A stretch of DNA of 24,384 nt from Micavibrio sp. (GTDB taxonomy: Bacteria > Pseudomonadota > Alphaproteobacteria > Micavibrionales > Micavibrionaceae): contig JAPJRC010000013.1 in assembly GCA_030824805.1 (NCBI GenBank), positions 16,161 to 40,544 of the forward strand, in the 5' to 3' direction. Positions 8,088-15,500 of the stretch are shown piece by piece. The notes beneath the pieces are model-generated. The model was not told the origin of the DNA and searched no databases. It saw only the letters and a program-made list of their open reading frames with translations. Every line of letters starts with the position of its first letter. Position 1 is the stretch's first letter. The position numbers and the translations under genes are program-made.

Positions 8088-8104
8088 TGCAAAGCCCGTG
8101 CCAA
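8088..8104 (-). promoter_or_regulatory. Sigma-54 (-24/-12) promoter of the usher gene
   Basis: On the minus strand the sequence is TTGGCACGGGCTTTGCA. It matches the sigma-54 consensus YTGGCACG-N4-TTGCW at every fixed position, with the required spacing between the GG (-24) and GC (-12). It is intergenic, in the right direction, and 109 nt before the usher start. Expression would need RpoN and an enhancer-binding activator; none is encoded in this window. Confidence 0.75.
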
Positions 8105-8181
8105 GTTTGAAAAATCTAAGGAAATCCGCGCTTTTTGGTTAATTTTATTTATTTAAAAAAAGTTTGAAAGTTTACAATAGT

Positions 8182-8197
8182 TTAAAGATGCGTTAAC
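8182..8197 (+). promoter_or_regulatory. CtrA box, first subunit promoter
   Basis: TTAAAGATGCGTTAAC is a perfect TTAA-N7-TTAAC, the full binding site of the alphaproteobacterial cell-cycle regulator CtrA. It covers the -35 region for the -10 element GATACT at 8209-8214, the arrangement of CtrA-activated promoters. An equivalent box lies at the second subunit gene. Confidence 0.72.
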
Positions 8198-8208
8198 CAT
8201 TCGTATGT

Positions 8209-8214
8209 GATACT
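8209..8214 (+). promoter_or_regulatory. -10 element of first subunit gene
   Basis: GATACT preceded by TGT gives an extended -10. There is no good -35 hexamer; the CtrA box occupies that place. It aligns with TATACT of the paralogous promoter (9002-9007). Confidence 0.45.
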
Positions 8215-8233
8215 GTCATTACGTTAGTTGTCT

Positions 8234-8260
8234 TAAGACCCGCAGGATGCGCAAGTCTTA
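8234..8260 (+). promoter_or_regulatory. Structured 5' leader of first subunit gene
   Basis: TAAGAC (8234-8239) pairs with GTCTTA (8255-8260), and CGC (8241-8243) pairs with GCG (8249-8251) inside it. The second subunit gene has a similar hairpin at the same place built from different bases, which argues for selection on RNA structure. A role in mRNA stability or translation control is inference. Confidence 0.45.
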
Positions 8261-8285
8261 TGAAAATTTATACGGGATTATCTAC

Positions 8286-8315
8286 TATTAAACCCTAGGT
8301 CAGGAGACTGAAAAT
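8286..8315 (+). repeat. Conserved ribosome-binding block, copy 1
   Basis: Thirty bases ending just before the ATG at 8316 are identical to 9074-9103. The block contains CCTAGG and the Shine-Dalgarno AGGAG. In copy 2 the last two bases are the first two of the start codon. Confidence 0.85.
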
Positions 8316-8918
8316 ATGAACTTTAAACGCCCCAAAATTTTGGCAACTGTTGCTGTTGCCGCTCTCATGAGCATCGCCTTTGTACCCTCCAAAACAGAAG
8401 CCGCCGCCGTTACACCGACTGTTAACGTTAGTTTGACAACAAACTCTGCCGTTACAGTTGCAGACGGTGTTGATATGCAATTCGGCACATGGTTTCTGGT
8501 ATTCCGTAACGCGGACTTGTTCTCGCTGCGCGTCAGCCCTGTTGATGGATCCATCTCGACAGTAGGCCTAGGCGGCGGTACAGCTGACTCACAGGCGATT
8601 AACACAATCCCTGCCTCGCAAGCTGGTACAGTTACCGTTTCCCTGCCGACAGGTATTAACGGCGTTGTGGTGAACATGCAGCGTACAGCCACGGTAAACT
8701 TTACCGACACCAACCTCAGCCTGACCAACGTCATGTATGATACAGTGACAGACGCAGGTGCTACGGGGGCCGTTATGACCCCGGTTACCAACTACCCGGT
8801 AACGATCGTTACGGGCGGTACACCGGAGACAGTCAGATTTGGCGCCGACATAGCTGTCACAGGCACGCCGGCAGACGGAGTGCACACAGCATCGTTTGAT
8901 GTGTCTTTCGCTTACTAA
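8316..8918 (+). CDS. Fibre subunit (DUF4402-like), paralogue 1
   Basis: A 200-residue exported protein. It has a signal peptide (MNFKRPKILATVAVAALMSI, cut near TEAAA). The mature part is all-beta and low in charge: VTVADGVDMQFGTW, a Gly-rich GLGGGTADSQ, SLPTGINGVVVN, TIVTGGTPETVRFGADI, and a C-terminal strand ending ASFDVSFAY. The FG motif near the start and the alternating strand ending in Tyr resemble DUF4402 and other chaperone-usher subunits, whose last strand is bound by the chaperone; this is a pattern match, not a search result. There are no cysteines. The next gene is a paralogue with the same control signals. It is probably a major fibre component. The Shine-Dalgarno AGGAG lies 10 nt before the ATG, and an intrinsic terminator follows. 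Confidence 0.78.
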   Translation: MNFKRPKILATVAVAALMSIAFVPSKTEAAAVTPTVNVSLTTNSAVTVADGVDMQFGTWFLVFRNADLFSLRVSPVDGSISTVGLGGGTADSQAINTIPASQAGTVTVSLPTGINGVVVNMQRTATVNFTDTNLSLTNVMYDTVTDAGATGAVMTPVTNYPVTIVTGGTPETVRFGADIAVTGTPADGVHTASFDVSFAY

Positions 8919-8923
8919 TTCAT

Positions 8924-8953
8924 AAAAGAGGCGCTTACACAGCGCCTCTTTTT
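8924..8953 (+). terminator. Rho-independent terminator after subunit 1
   Basis: The stem AAAAGAGGCGC (8924-8934) pairs with GCGCCTCTTTT (8942-8952) around a 7-nt loop and runs into a T tract. It is nearly the same stem as the terminator of the second subunit gene. Confidence 0.92.
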
Positions 8954-8977
8954 AAAACTCTTAAATTTTCGAATGAT

Positions 8978-8993
8978 TTAAACGTACGTTAAC
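8978..8993 (+). promoter_or_regulatory. CtrA box, second subunit promoter
   Basis: TTAAACGTACGTTAAC is a perfect TTAA-N7-TTAAC. Its N7 differs from that of the first box, yet the half sites are intact. It overlaps the -35 region for TATACT at 9002-9007. Confidence 0.72.
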
Positions 8994-9001
8994 TTTTTAT
9001 A

Positions 9002-9007
9002 TATACT
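9002..9007 (+). promoter_or_regulatory. -10 element of second subunit gene
   Basis: TATACT is a strong -10 match (5 of 6) placed just downstream of the CtrA box. The transcript would start near 9014, giving a leader of about 88 nt. Confidence 0.5.
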
Positions 9008-9014
9008 CTGTTAA

Positions 9015-9052
9015 CGTAAGTTTTAGGATCCGCAGAACGCGGGTGTCTTACG
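9015..9052 (+). promoter_or_regulatory. Structured 5' leader of second subunit gene
   Basis: CGTAAG (9015-9020) pairs with CTTACG (9047-9052), and ATCCGC (9028-9033) pairs with GCGGGT (9039-9044, one G-T). The two-part hairpin matches that upstream of the first subunit gene in position but not in stem sequence. Confidence 0.45.
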
Positions 9053-9073
9053 AAATTTTACGATACGTCGTAT

Positions 9074-9103
9074 TATTAAACCCTAGGTCAGGAGACTGAA
9101 AAT
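9074..9103 (+). repeat. Conserved ribosome-binding block, copy 2
   Basis: Exact copy of 8286-8315. Here the start codon begins two bases earlier relative to the block (ATG at 9102), so the Shine-Dalgarno AGGAG sits 8 nt from the start. Confidence 0.85.
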
Positions 9104-9695
9104 GGACTTTAAACGTACAAAAATTCTGGCAACTGTGGCTGTTGCCGCTCTCATAGGAATTCCTTTTTCCATCAGCCAATCGCAAGCCGCCGCTGTTAAC
9201 CCCACCGTTAGCGTCAGCATGACAACGAACTCTGCTGTTACAGTTGCAGACGGCGTGGACATGAACTTCGGCACATGGTTTCTCGTGTTCAGAAACGCGG
9301 ACCCTTTTGATCTTCGTCTGACAACAGCGGGCACCGTGTCTGCCATCAACCTTGGTGGCGGTACTGGAGACTCCCAAGCCATTGAAACTCTGGCGGCCGC
9401 ACAAGCCGGTACGGTAACAGTTTCATTGCCCACAGGTATCAACGGCGTTGTGGTGAACCTGCAACGTACGGCAATTACACCGTTCACAGATCCTGGCCTG
9501 ACGCTGCAAAACATTACATATGGCACAACAACGCAGGGCGCAAACCAAGCCTTGGCCGAAGCCACGAACAGACCTGTTACGATCGTTACGGGCGGTACGC
9601 CTGAAACGGTTAGGTTTGGTGCCGATATCCATGTAACGGCAACACCGGCAGATGCAGCCCATACAGCATCCTTCAACGTATCATTTGCATACTAA
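9102..9695 (+). CDS. Fibre subunit (DUF4402-like), paralogue 2
   Basis: A 197-residue exported protein, clearly a paralogue of the preceding gene. The signal peptide (MDFKRTKILATVAVAALIGI), the TTNSAVTVADGVDM block, FGTWFLVFRNAD, SLPTGINGVVVN, PVTIVTGGTPETVRFGADI and the end ASFNVSFAY are shared. The paralogues differ most in the central segment (about residues 65-85) and before the TIVTGG block (about residues 130-155), probably surface loops. There are no cysteines. The gene has its own CtrA box, leader hairpin and terminator, so it is a separate transcription unit rather than part of an operon with paralogue 1. The family call rests on the same pattern as for paralogue 1. Two near-identical subunits could give mixed fibres or dosage. 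Confidence 0.78.
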   Translation: MDFKRTKILATVAVAALIGIPFSISQSQAAAVNPTVSVSMTTNSAVTVADGVDMNFGTWFLVFRNADPFDLRLTTAGTVSAINLGGGTGDSQAIETLAAAQAGTVTVSLPTGINGVVVNLQRTAITPFTDPGLTLQNITYGTTTQGANQALAEATNRPVTIVTGGTPETVRFGADIHVTATPADAAHTASFNVSFAY

Positions 9696-9710
9696 GAAAA
9701 ATCATTCATG

Positions 9711-9738
9711 AAAAGAGGCGCCCTACGGCGCCTCTTTT
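9711..9738. terminator. Terminator between subunit 2 and the convergent chaperone
   Basis: AAAAGAGGCGCC (9711-9722) pairs perfectly with GGCGCCTCTTTT (9727-9738) around the loop CTAC, followed by more T residues. On the other strand the stem also ends in a T run, so it can serve the chaperone transcript (stop at 9756) as well. Confidence 0.92.
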
Positions 9739-9755
9739 TTTATATTTGCCGAGAT

Positions 9756-10586
9756 TTATTGCCCGACCGGGATGCTTTTTTCAGCATAGATTGCATCGTT
9801 GGCAGCATCATAATGTCTGTAGATCACCTTGACTGTTCCGCCGCTGAGTTTGGGAATATTTAACGGAATTCTGTAGGTTCGACCTTTGGATTCAGCAAAG
9901 ATATTGGCGTTTTTGATTTCACCGACAACCTTGTCATTGTAAACGACCTGCAAGCGCCCCATCACACCGAATGCTTCACCTCCCGCTTTAGTCACAGGAA
10001 TTACAACCTCGGGGCGGCCCTGTGCATCGAGACCAGTGGTCACCGTACCTATGACCGGCACTGCGGTGCTTTCGCCCACGCGGTAAACAACAGGAATAGA
10101 AAAGCCTACATTGACTTTTACGCCAACCGATACGCCTTTTTTGTCACCTGCGTTTGGTTCATTTGCCGAAGCTTGACCAACATCGCGCAATTCAAGATGC
10201 GCACGATAATCGCCGGGAGCAGGCGGCTCGCCTTTAAGGCGCAAACCAAGACGGATTTTTTGCAATCCCTGCGGTTCAAGCGTGACGCGCTTGGGCGTGA
10301 AAACCACGTTTTGCGCCAAATCAAAATCGGTAAGCGACTTGTCTACGTTTTCGTAGGAGCCATCATCGCCCACCATTTTCATATATCGCCAGCCGATGGC
10401 ATAGGTGTGCGGCGAAGCGGTAACGTTGATTAAGTTAACATCCGCATATCGCGTGCGGCCTTCGATTACCACGATGGTTGGGGTAATGGTAACATTCGCT
10501 TTCGAAGGCGTTGCAACCGCTATCATCGGCAATGCGATGATGGATGCAAGCGCAAGCCGGCATATACTGTCTTTAAAAAGTCTCAT
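9756..10586 (-). CDS. PapD-like periplasmic fibre chaperone
   Basis: A 276-residue periplasmic chaperone predicted to complete the fold of fibre subunits by donor-strand complementation and hand them to the usher. It has a signal peptide (MRLFKDSICRLALASIIALPMIAVATPSKA). The first Ig-like domain begins VTITPTIVVIEGRTRYADVNLIN. Its G-strand region, VFTPKRVTLEPQGLQKIRLGLR, fits the PapD-like pattern of Pro, alternating hydrophobics and a Q-x-x-R-L. The second domain runs from about residue 145 (VGFSIPVVYRVGE) to the end. I chose the ATG at 10586 because AAGGAGA precedes it by a few bases and a signal peptide follows directly; the frame stays open upstream to 10694 without such signals. It lies 40 nt after the minor subunit gene and is probably co-transcribed with it. 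Confidence 0.85.
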   Translation of the reverse strand: MRLFKDSICRLALASIIALPMIAVATPSKANVTITPTIVVIEGRTRYADVNLINVTASPHTYAIGWRYMKMVGDDGSYENVDKSLTDFDLAQNVVFTPKRVTLEPQGLQKIRLGLRLKGEPPAPGDYRAHLELRDVGQASANEPNAGDKKGVSVGVKVNVGFSIPVVYRVGESTAVPVIGTVTTGLDAQGRPEVVIPVTKAGGEAFGVMGRLQVVYNDKVVGEIKNANIFAESKGRTYRIPLNIPKLSGGTVKVIYRHYDAANDAIYAEKSIPVGQ

Positions 10587-10626
10587 AAGGTCTCCTTGGC
10601 GTTTAAACAGGGCATACTTTAGGGGG

Positions 10627-11091
10627 CTAATAATTGATATCAAGCTGCAAGGTGCCGGTATACACAGCATCGTCATACGACATACCGCTGCCATTGGTTC
10701 TGGCCGTGGCGCCGAGATTGATCGTGGTTTCGCCGCTTGAATTTACAGGCGTAAATGTCACCTGAAAATTATCCATCGTAAGATTCTGGTTCCCTCCCGA
10801 CAGAGGTGTAAGCATCGTCACGTTGATGCTGTTGATCGTAGAAAAGGGCGGCAATCCGTCAACGCGGTATATGCCCTGCTCCGGCGTATTGTTGATATTG
10901 ATCAACGAAGGAGAATGCGAAACCGAGCCATTGGGGCTAACGGTTACATAATTAAGGGCTGTGTTGTTCGTGATGGCCCACTCACCGAAATCAAAAGGCT
11001 GTATTTCTATAATGTCCGCATGAGCGGCGCTGCCGAGGAACAGACTCAATGTCATTGCGCAAATTAAAGAATTTTTTCTCCATGAAAGCAT
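10627..11091 (-). CDS. Minor fibre subunit (DUF4402-like)
   Basis: A 154-residue exported protein with the signal peptide MLSWRKNSLICAMTLSLFLG, cut after AHA. The mature part is beta-rich: FDFGEW near the N-terminus, VSPNGSVSHSP, GIYRVDGLPPF, LTMDNFQVTF, INLGATARTNGSG and a final YTGTLQLDINY. The FG motif, the Y-V-G-LP strand and the terminal YTGT...Y match the DUF4402 layout better than the two larger subunits do. It lies directly upstream of the chaperone gene. It may be a tip or initiator subunit, since it is encoded with the chaperone and apart from the two abundant-type subunits; that is inference. Upstream in-frame starts exist (ATG 11127, GTG 11133), but the predicted promoter would place the transcript start near 11127. 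Confidence 0.7.
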   Translation of the reverse strand: MLSWRKNSLICAMTLSLFLGSAAHADIIEIQPFDFGEWAITNNTALNYVTVSPNGSVSHSPSLININNTPEQGIYRVDGLPPFSTINSINVTMLTPLSGGNQNLTMDNFQVTFTPVNSSGETTINLGATARTNGSGMSYDDAVYTGTLQLDINY

Positions 11092-11133
11092 GTGCGATGA
11101 ATTCTTTCCTGCAGCAGGGGAAACCATTGTCAC

Positions 11134-11160
11134 TTTATAGCGCTACTTCCCTGAAAGCAA
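11134..11160 (-). promoter_or_regulatory. Putative promoter of minor subunit-chaperone operon
   Basis: On the minus strand, TTGCTT (11160-11155) and TATAAA (11139-11134) are 15 nt apart, slightly short of the ideal 17. The transcript would begin near 11127, about 36 nt before the chosen ATG. Confidence 0.35.
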
Positions 11161-11369
11161 TATAGGCAAAAATTTCACACACCGCGGGTTAAGGCATTGA
11201 AAAAAAATGTAACCCTGTACAAAGACCTGTTGCCAAGAGATTCCGTCAAACGTATCCTTGTAACCGGGCATTTCCGCCCTTGTGCAATTCTAACCGCAAG
11301 GCATTTCCCTTCATGTCCAGATTCTGGACAAAAAAGCCGCAATTCCGCGGCGAACGAGCGTTTTTTAGC

Positions 11370-12386
11370 ATGGTGAAACTGAGTATTCTGACAATACTCT
11401 GTCCCGTGCTGCTAACCGCTTGCGGCGAATCAACACCACGCGGTTACAACGGCTCCCCCACTTCAGACACCCTGAAACCGATTGCTGCACCGCCCGGTGC
11501 GGACGACCAACCGCCGCTCGCGGGCATGACGGGCGCACCAAAGACGGCCGACGGATTGCCCGCTCTAACGGCCAAAGGCGCGAATACGGCCTTGTTTTCG
11601 TCGAAACTTAGTGACGAAGTCGACCGTCTCGACCGTCTTGAAAACGCAGTACAGGAATTGCGCAACGATTTCGACGCTATGGCACCTGCCATCGTGCGCC
11701 TGGTGTCTATCGAAAAAGACCTGCAAAATCTGATCAACCAGCTGGATATGTTGACCAATGGCGCCGCAGCTGCGACCGTTCCGCCAATTGAAGAATCTTC
11801 TTTGGAAGAAGCCGAGCCCATGCAACCCGCCAGTGTTCCACTTCCGCCCACAGGCGATGACGGTACACTTGCGGCATCGGAAGTCGCTACAGACGCACCA
11901 CAACCGATAACACCGCCAGCAACGCCGGAAGTTGCGGCAGCCACGCCTGCAACACCGCCGCAAACCGCGCCAGCACCGGCAACGCCAGCCGCACAACCTG
12001 CGCCGCCCCCTGTTCCAGCTCCGTCTGCGGCACCCGCAGCATCCATATCATCCGGCACCGCAGTCACGGGCATCCGCACTGGCGAACATCCGGGCAAAGT
12101 GCGCATTGTTCTGGATCTTAATGGCAAATCCTCGTATACGGCGGATCTCGACAACGCGGAAAAAATTCTCGTCGTCGAACTGCCCGCCGCGAAATGGAAC
12201 GCACCGGCGCAACAAAACTTCACCGGAAACCCCGTTATTGTTTCTTATAGCACGGAAGCCATAGGCGACACCGGCACACGCCTGATCATGCAGCTGAAAT
12301 CCGGTACATCGATCGTATACCAAGGCACGATGAATACGCCCGAAAATGACGGCAGCCGCGTTATCCTTGATCTGAGCACAAAATAG
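11370..12386 (+). CDS. AMIN-domain lipoprotein with coiled coil and Pro/Ala-rich linker
   Basis: A 338-residue predicted lipoprotein. The signal sequence MVKLSILTILCPVLLTAC ends in a lipobox (LLTAC), which is why I prefer the ATG at 11370. In-frame starts at 11313 (ATG) and 11280 (GTG) would place charged sequence before the signal. After the lipid anchor comes a low-complexity stretch. A coiled coil follows (about residues 78-130, DEVDRLDRLENAVQELRNDF), then a long Pro/Ala/Thr linker. The last 105 residues form an AMIN-like domain: VTGIRTGEHPGKVRIVLDL, LVVELPAAKW and SRVILDLSTK. AMIN domains localise amidases and secretins to the envelope, partly through peptidoglycan. There is no catalytic domain, so it may be a wall-tethered scaffold. 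Whether it serves the fibre locus next door is unknown. Confidence 0.72.
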   Translation: MVKLSILTILCPVLLTACGESTPRGYNGSPTSDTLKPIAAPPGADDQPPLAGMTGAPKTADGLPALTAKGANTALFSSKLSDEVDRLDRLENAVQELRNDFDAMAPAIVRLVSIEKDLQNLINQLDMLTNGAAAATVPPIEESSLEEAEPMQPASVPLPPTGDDGTLAASEVATDAPQPITPPATPEVAAATPATPPQTAPAPATPAAQPAPPPVPAPSAAPAASISSGTAVTGIRTGEHPGKVRIVLDLNGKSSYTADLDNAEKILVVELPAAKWNAPAQQNFTGNPVIVSYSTEAIGDTGTRLIMQLKSGTSIVYQGTMNTPENDGSRVILDLSTK

Positions 12387-12529
12387 CTGAAATGAGCTTT
12401 TTGCATGCGGCAACGCATATAGAAAAGTCACCATAAACATGCTTGAATCGCTTGCCATTACCCATGTGCGGGAATAGGTTAAGGCTAATTTTGCAATTAA
12501 AAGCATCATAAGAAAAGCTTGCGGCGGCT

Positions 12530-15500
12530 ATGACAAAATCCATCATCAAAAAAACACTCGATCTCCTTCCTTCCAAGGCCACTGCCACCATGAAGGAGTT
12601 CGCAGAAGTTTTTCTCGCAAAAATTCCCGAGGAAGATCTCAAGCAGATAGAGCCCGTCGTTCTTGCAAAAACTATCGAAAGCCACTGGTCGCTGTTCAAG
12701 GACAAGGACGATAACAAGCCGCGTGTTCGCATTTATACGCCAACACAGGATAAAGACGGATGGACGGCCGGAAGAACCATTATAGATATCGTACAGGATG
12801 ACATGGCGTTCCTGATCGATTCCATTGTCGCCGAGATCGTGCGCCATGGGCAATTGATCCAGATGCTGGTCCATCCAACAATGAATGCGGAATTCACGGC
12901 CAAAGGCACCGTAAAAGGTTTCAAAGCCGATTATGAACCGGGGCTGCGGCGCTATTCCATGTCGCATGTAGAACTGCGCGGCACGATCAGCGAAGCGCAG
13001 GCGGACGAATTGCGCATGGGCTTGCTGCAGATCATCGAAGATGTCGCCAACGCGACACGCGACTGGCTACCTATGAAGGACATGCTGCGCGAGGCCCAGC
13101 GCCAGTTGAGCAATGCACCCGCAAAATTCGATGACTTCCTGATCGAAGAATACCAGGCATTTCTGGAATATCTATACGACAACAACTTTACGCTTCTGGG
13201 TTATCGCGAATATAAATTCGTAGAGAAGAACGGCAAAATCGTCAGCGATACAGCCAAAAAGAAGAGCCTTGGTTTACTCAGAGACGAGGTTATGCCCGTC
13301 TATCTGAATGATGCACGCCATTGCCTTTCTGAACCGCAGCAAAAGCTCCGCCGCGGTCAACCCCCGTTGACCATTTCCAAGGTTAACCGCCGTTCCACGG
13401 TACACCGCCGCGTTCCGATGGATGCCGTTGCGATCAAGACATTCGACAAATCCGGCAAGGTAACCGGCGAAATGCTTTTCGTCGGCCTGTTTACGTCGGT
13501 GACCTATTCGCGCAGCGTCAGCGATATTCCGTTCCTGCGCGTCAAAATCCAGAACGTCATTAACCGCACACAGTTTGTTCCCGGCAGCCATGACCGTCGT
13601 GCCCTGCGCCATATCCTTGAAAAATATCCGCGCGACGAAGTGTTGCAAATTTCCGAAGACCTTCTCTACGATCACGCCACAAGCATCCTGCGTCTGCAGG
13701 AGCGCCCGCGCATTGCTCTGTACACGCGAACGGATCCGTTCGGACGTTACATCTCCTGTCTCGTTTACGTGCCGCGTGATCGCTACGAAACACGCCTCCG
13801 CCTAAAGCTCCAGAATATTCTTGAGCAAGAACTGGGCGGACAATGCACCAATTATCAGGTTACACAGGATGACTCACCGCTGGCCCGTGTTATCTATCTT
13901 ATAGATACCAACCATCTGAACGAGCCTCCGAAATACGATGCTGCAAAAATCGAGCATAAACTCGAAGAAGCCGGACGCCTCTGGGCGGAATTGCTGCGTG
14001 ATTCGCTGGAATCCCATCATGTAGAGCGCGCGCAGCTGGGTCAGATGGTCCACAAATACGGCAACGCCTTCCCTGTTGCCTATCAGGAAGAATACGAACC
14101 CAAGCAGGCGGTGCACGATATCCGCAAAATCGAAGAAGCGCTAAAGACCGGCAAGATTGCCGTCGATTTGTATCGCCCGAACAATTGCCCCGACAGCCGC
14201 GTGCAATTCAAAATTTACAGCTCCGGCAAACCGGTTACGCTTTCCGATATCCTGCCGATGCTTGAAAGAATGGGTTTCCGCGTAATTTCCGAGCTCCCGT
14301 TTGAAGTCGAGCCTGCACATGCCAGGGAATCTGTCTGGATCCACGACTTTGTGATGGAACGCCATTCGAACAGCATGATGCCCGACATCAAGAGCATGAA
14401 GGATGTGTTCGAAGAGGCTTTCGCCAAGATCTGGTATGGCGAGATGGAGAATGACGGCCTGAACAGGCTGGTTCTGCGCGCCAAGATGAGCTGGCGCGAT
14501 ATCACGATTTTGCGCACATATTTGCGCTATCTACGTCAGGTGGGTTTGCACTACAGCCGCGAATTCATCGAAAACACGCTGGCCGACAATCCAAAGATCA
14601 CGGCCTCGATTGTCAACCTGTTCAAGAGCCTGTTCGATCCCAATCTCAAGGGCGAGAACGAAATACATGCCGCCGGCTACGCCGTCGAGATCGACCATGC
14701 GATGGAAGGTGTGGATTCCCTGGACCAGGACAAGGTCCTGCGTTCTCTCACCGCTGTCGTCAATGCCACGCTGCGTACCAATTTTTTCCAGATGGACAAA
14801 GATGGAAACCCGAAATCCTATATTTCCATCAAGCTGGATTCGAAAAAGATCGACGAACTGCCCGAACCGCGCCCGTTCCGCGAAATATGGGTATATTCAC
14901 CGCGCACCGAAGGTATCCACCTGCGTATGGACCAGATTTCCCGCGGCGGGCTGCGCTGGTCGGACCGCCACGAGGATTTCCGTACCGAGGTTCTGGGACT
15001 GATGAAGGCACAGCAGGTGAAGAACTCCGTCATCGTGCCGATGGGTGCAAAAGGCGGCTTCGTCGTCAAACAACCACCCGCCACAGGCGGCCGCCCCGCT
15101 TATCTCGCGGAAGGCATAGAATGCTACAAGATCTTCATTCGTGGCCTGCTCGATATCACAGACAATCAGGTCGGTGAGAAAATCGTGCAACGTGAAAATG
15201 TCATACGCCGCGACGGTGACGATCCGTATCTGGTTGTTGCGGCCGACAAAGGTACGGCCACGTTCTCCGACATCGCCAACGCCATCAGCCTCGAATACGG
15301 TCACTGGCTGGGGGATGCGTTCGCATCAGGCGGATCTGCTGGTTACGACCACAAAAAGATGGGCATTACGGCGCGCGGCGCATGGGAATCTGTCAAGCGC
15401 CATTTCCGCGAACTGAACCACAACACGCAGACGCAGGAATTCGATGTCGTCGGCGTGGGCGATATGGGCGGCGACGTTTTTGGAAACGGCATGCTGCTCT

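Larger units (their letters stand above)
7980..8315. promoter_or_regulatory. Divergent regulatory region between usher and first fibre subunit
   Basis: A 336-nt AT-rich intergenic stretch. Leftwards it holds the sigma-54 promoter of the usher (8088-8104) and a 7-bp inverted repeat in the usher leader (CATTCCT 8015-8021 with AGGAATG 8034-8040). The centre (8105-8180) is A/T-runs without a gene and could serve as a DNA-bending segment. Rightwards it holds the CtrA box (8182-8197), a -10 element (8209-8214), the leader hairpin (8234-8260) and the ribosome-binding block (8286-8315) of the first subunit gene. The CtrA box lies about 105-120 nt upstream of the predicted usher transcript start, within the usual distance of a sigma-54 enhancer. 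Confidence 0.7.

Noticed and set aside
8300..9676. Minus-strand open frames antisense to both fibre subunit genes
   Set aside because: They mirror each other only because the sense genes are paralogues. No ribosome-binding site or sensible product is visible.
11217..11237. Second sigma-54-like motif (TTGGCAACAGGTCTTTGT) upstream of the minor subunit gene
   Set aside because: The spacing between the GG and the second element is two bases too long and the -12 GC is missing. A sigma-70-type promoter is closer to the gene.
12405..12418. ATGCG-GCAA-CGCAT hairpin after the AMIN lipoprotein gene
   Set aside because: The stem is only 5 bp and no T tract follows, so it is not listed as a terminator.
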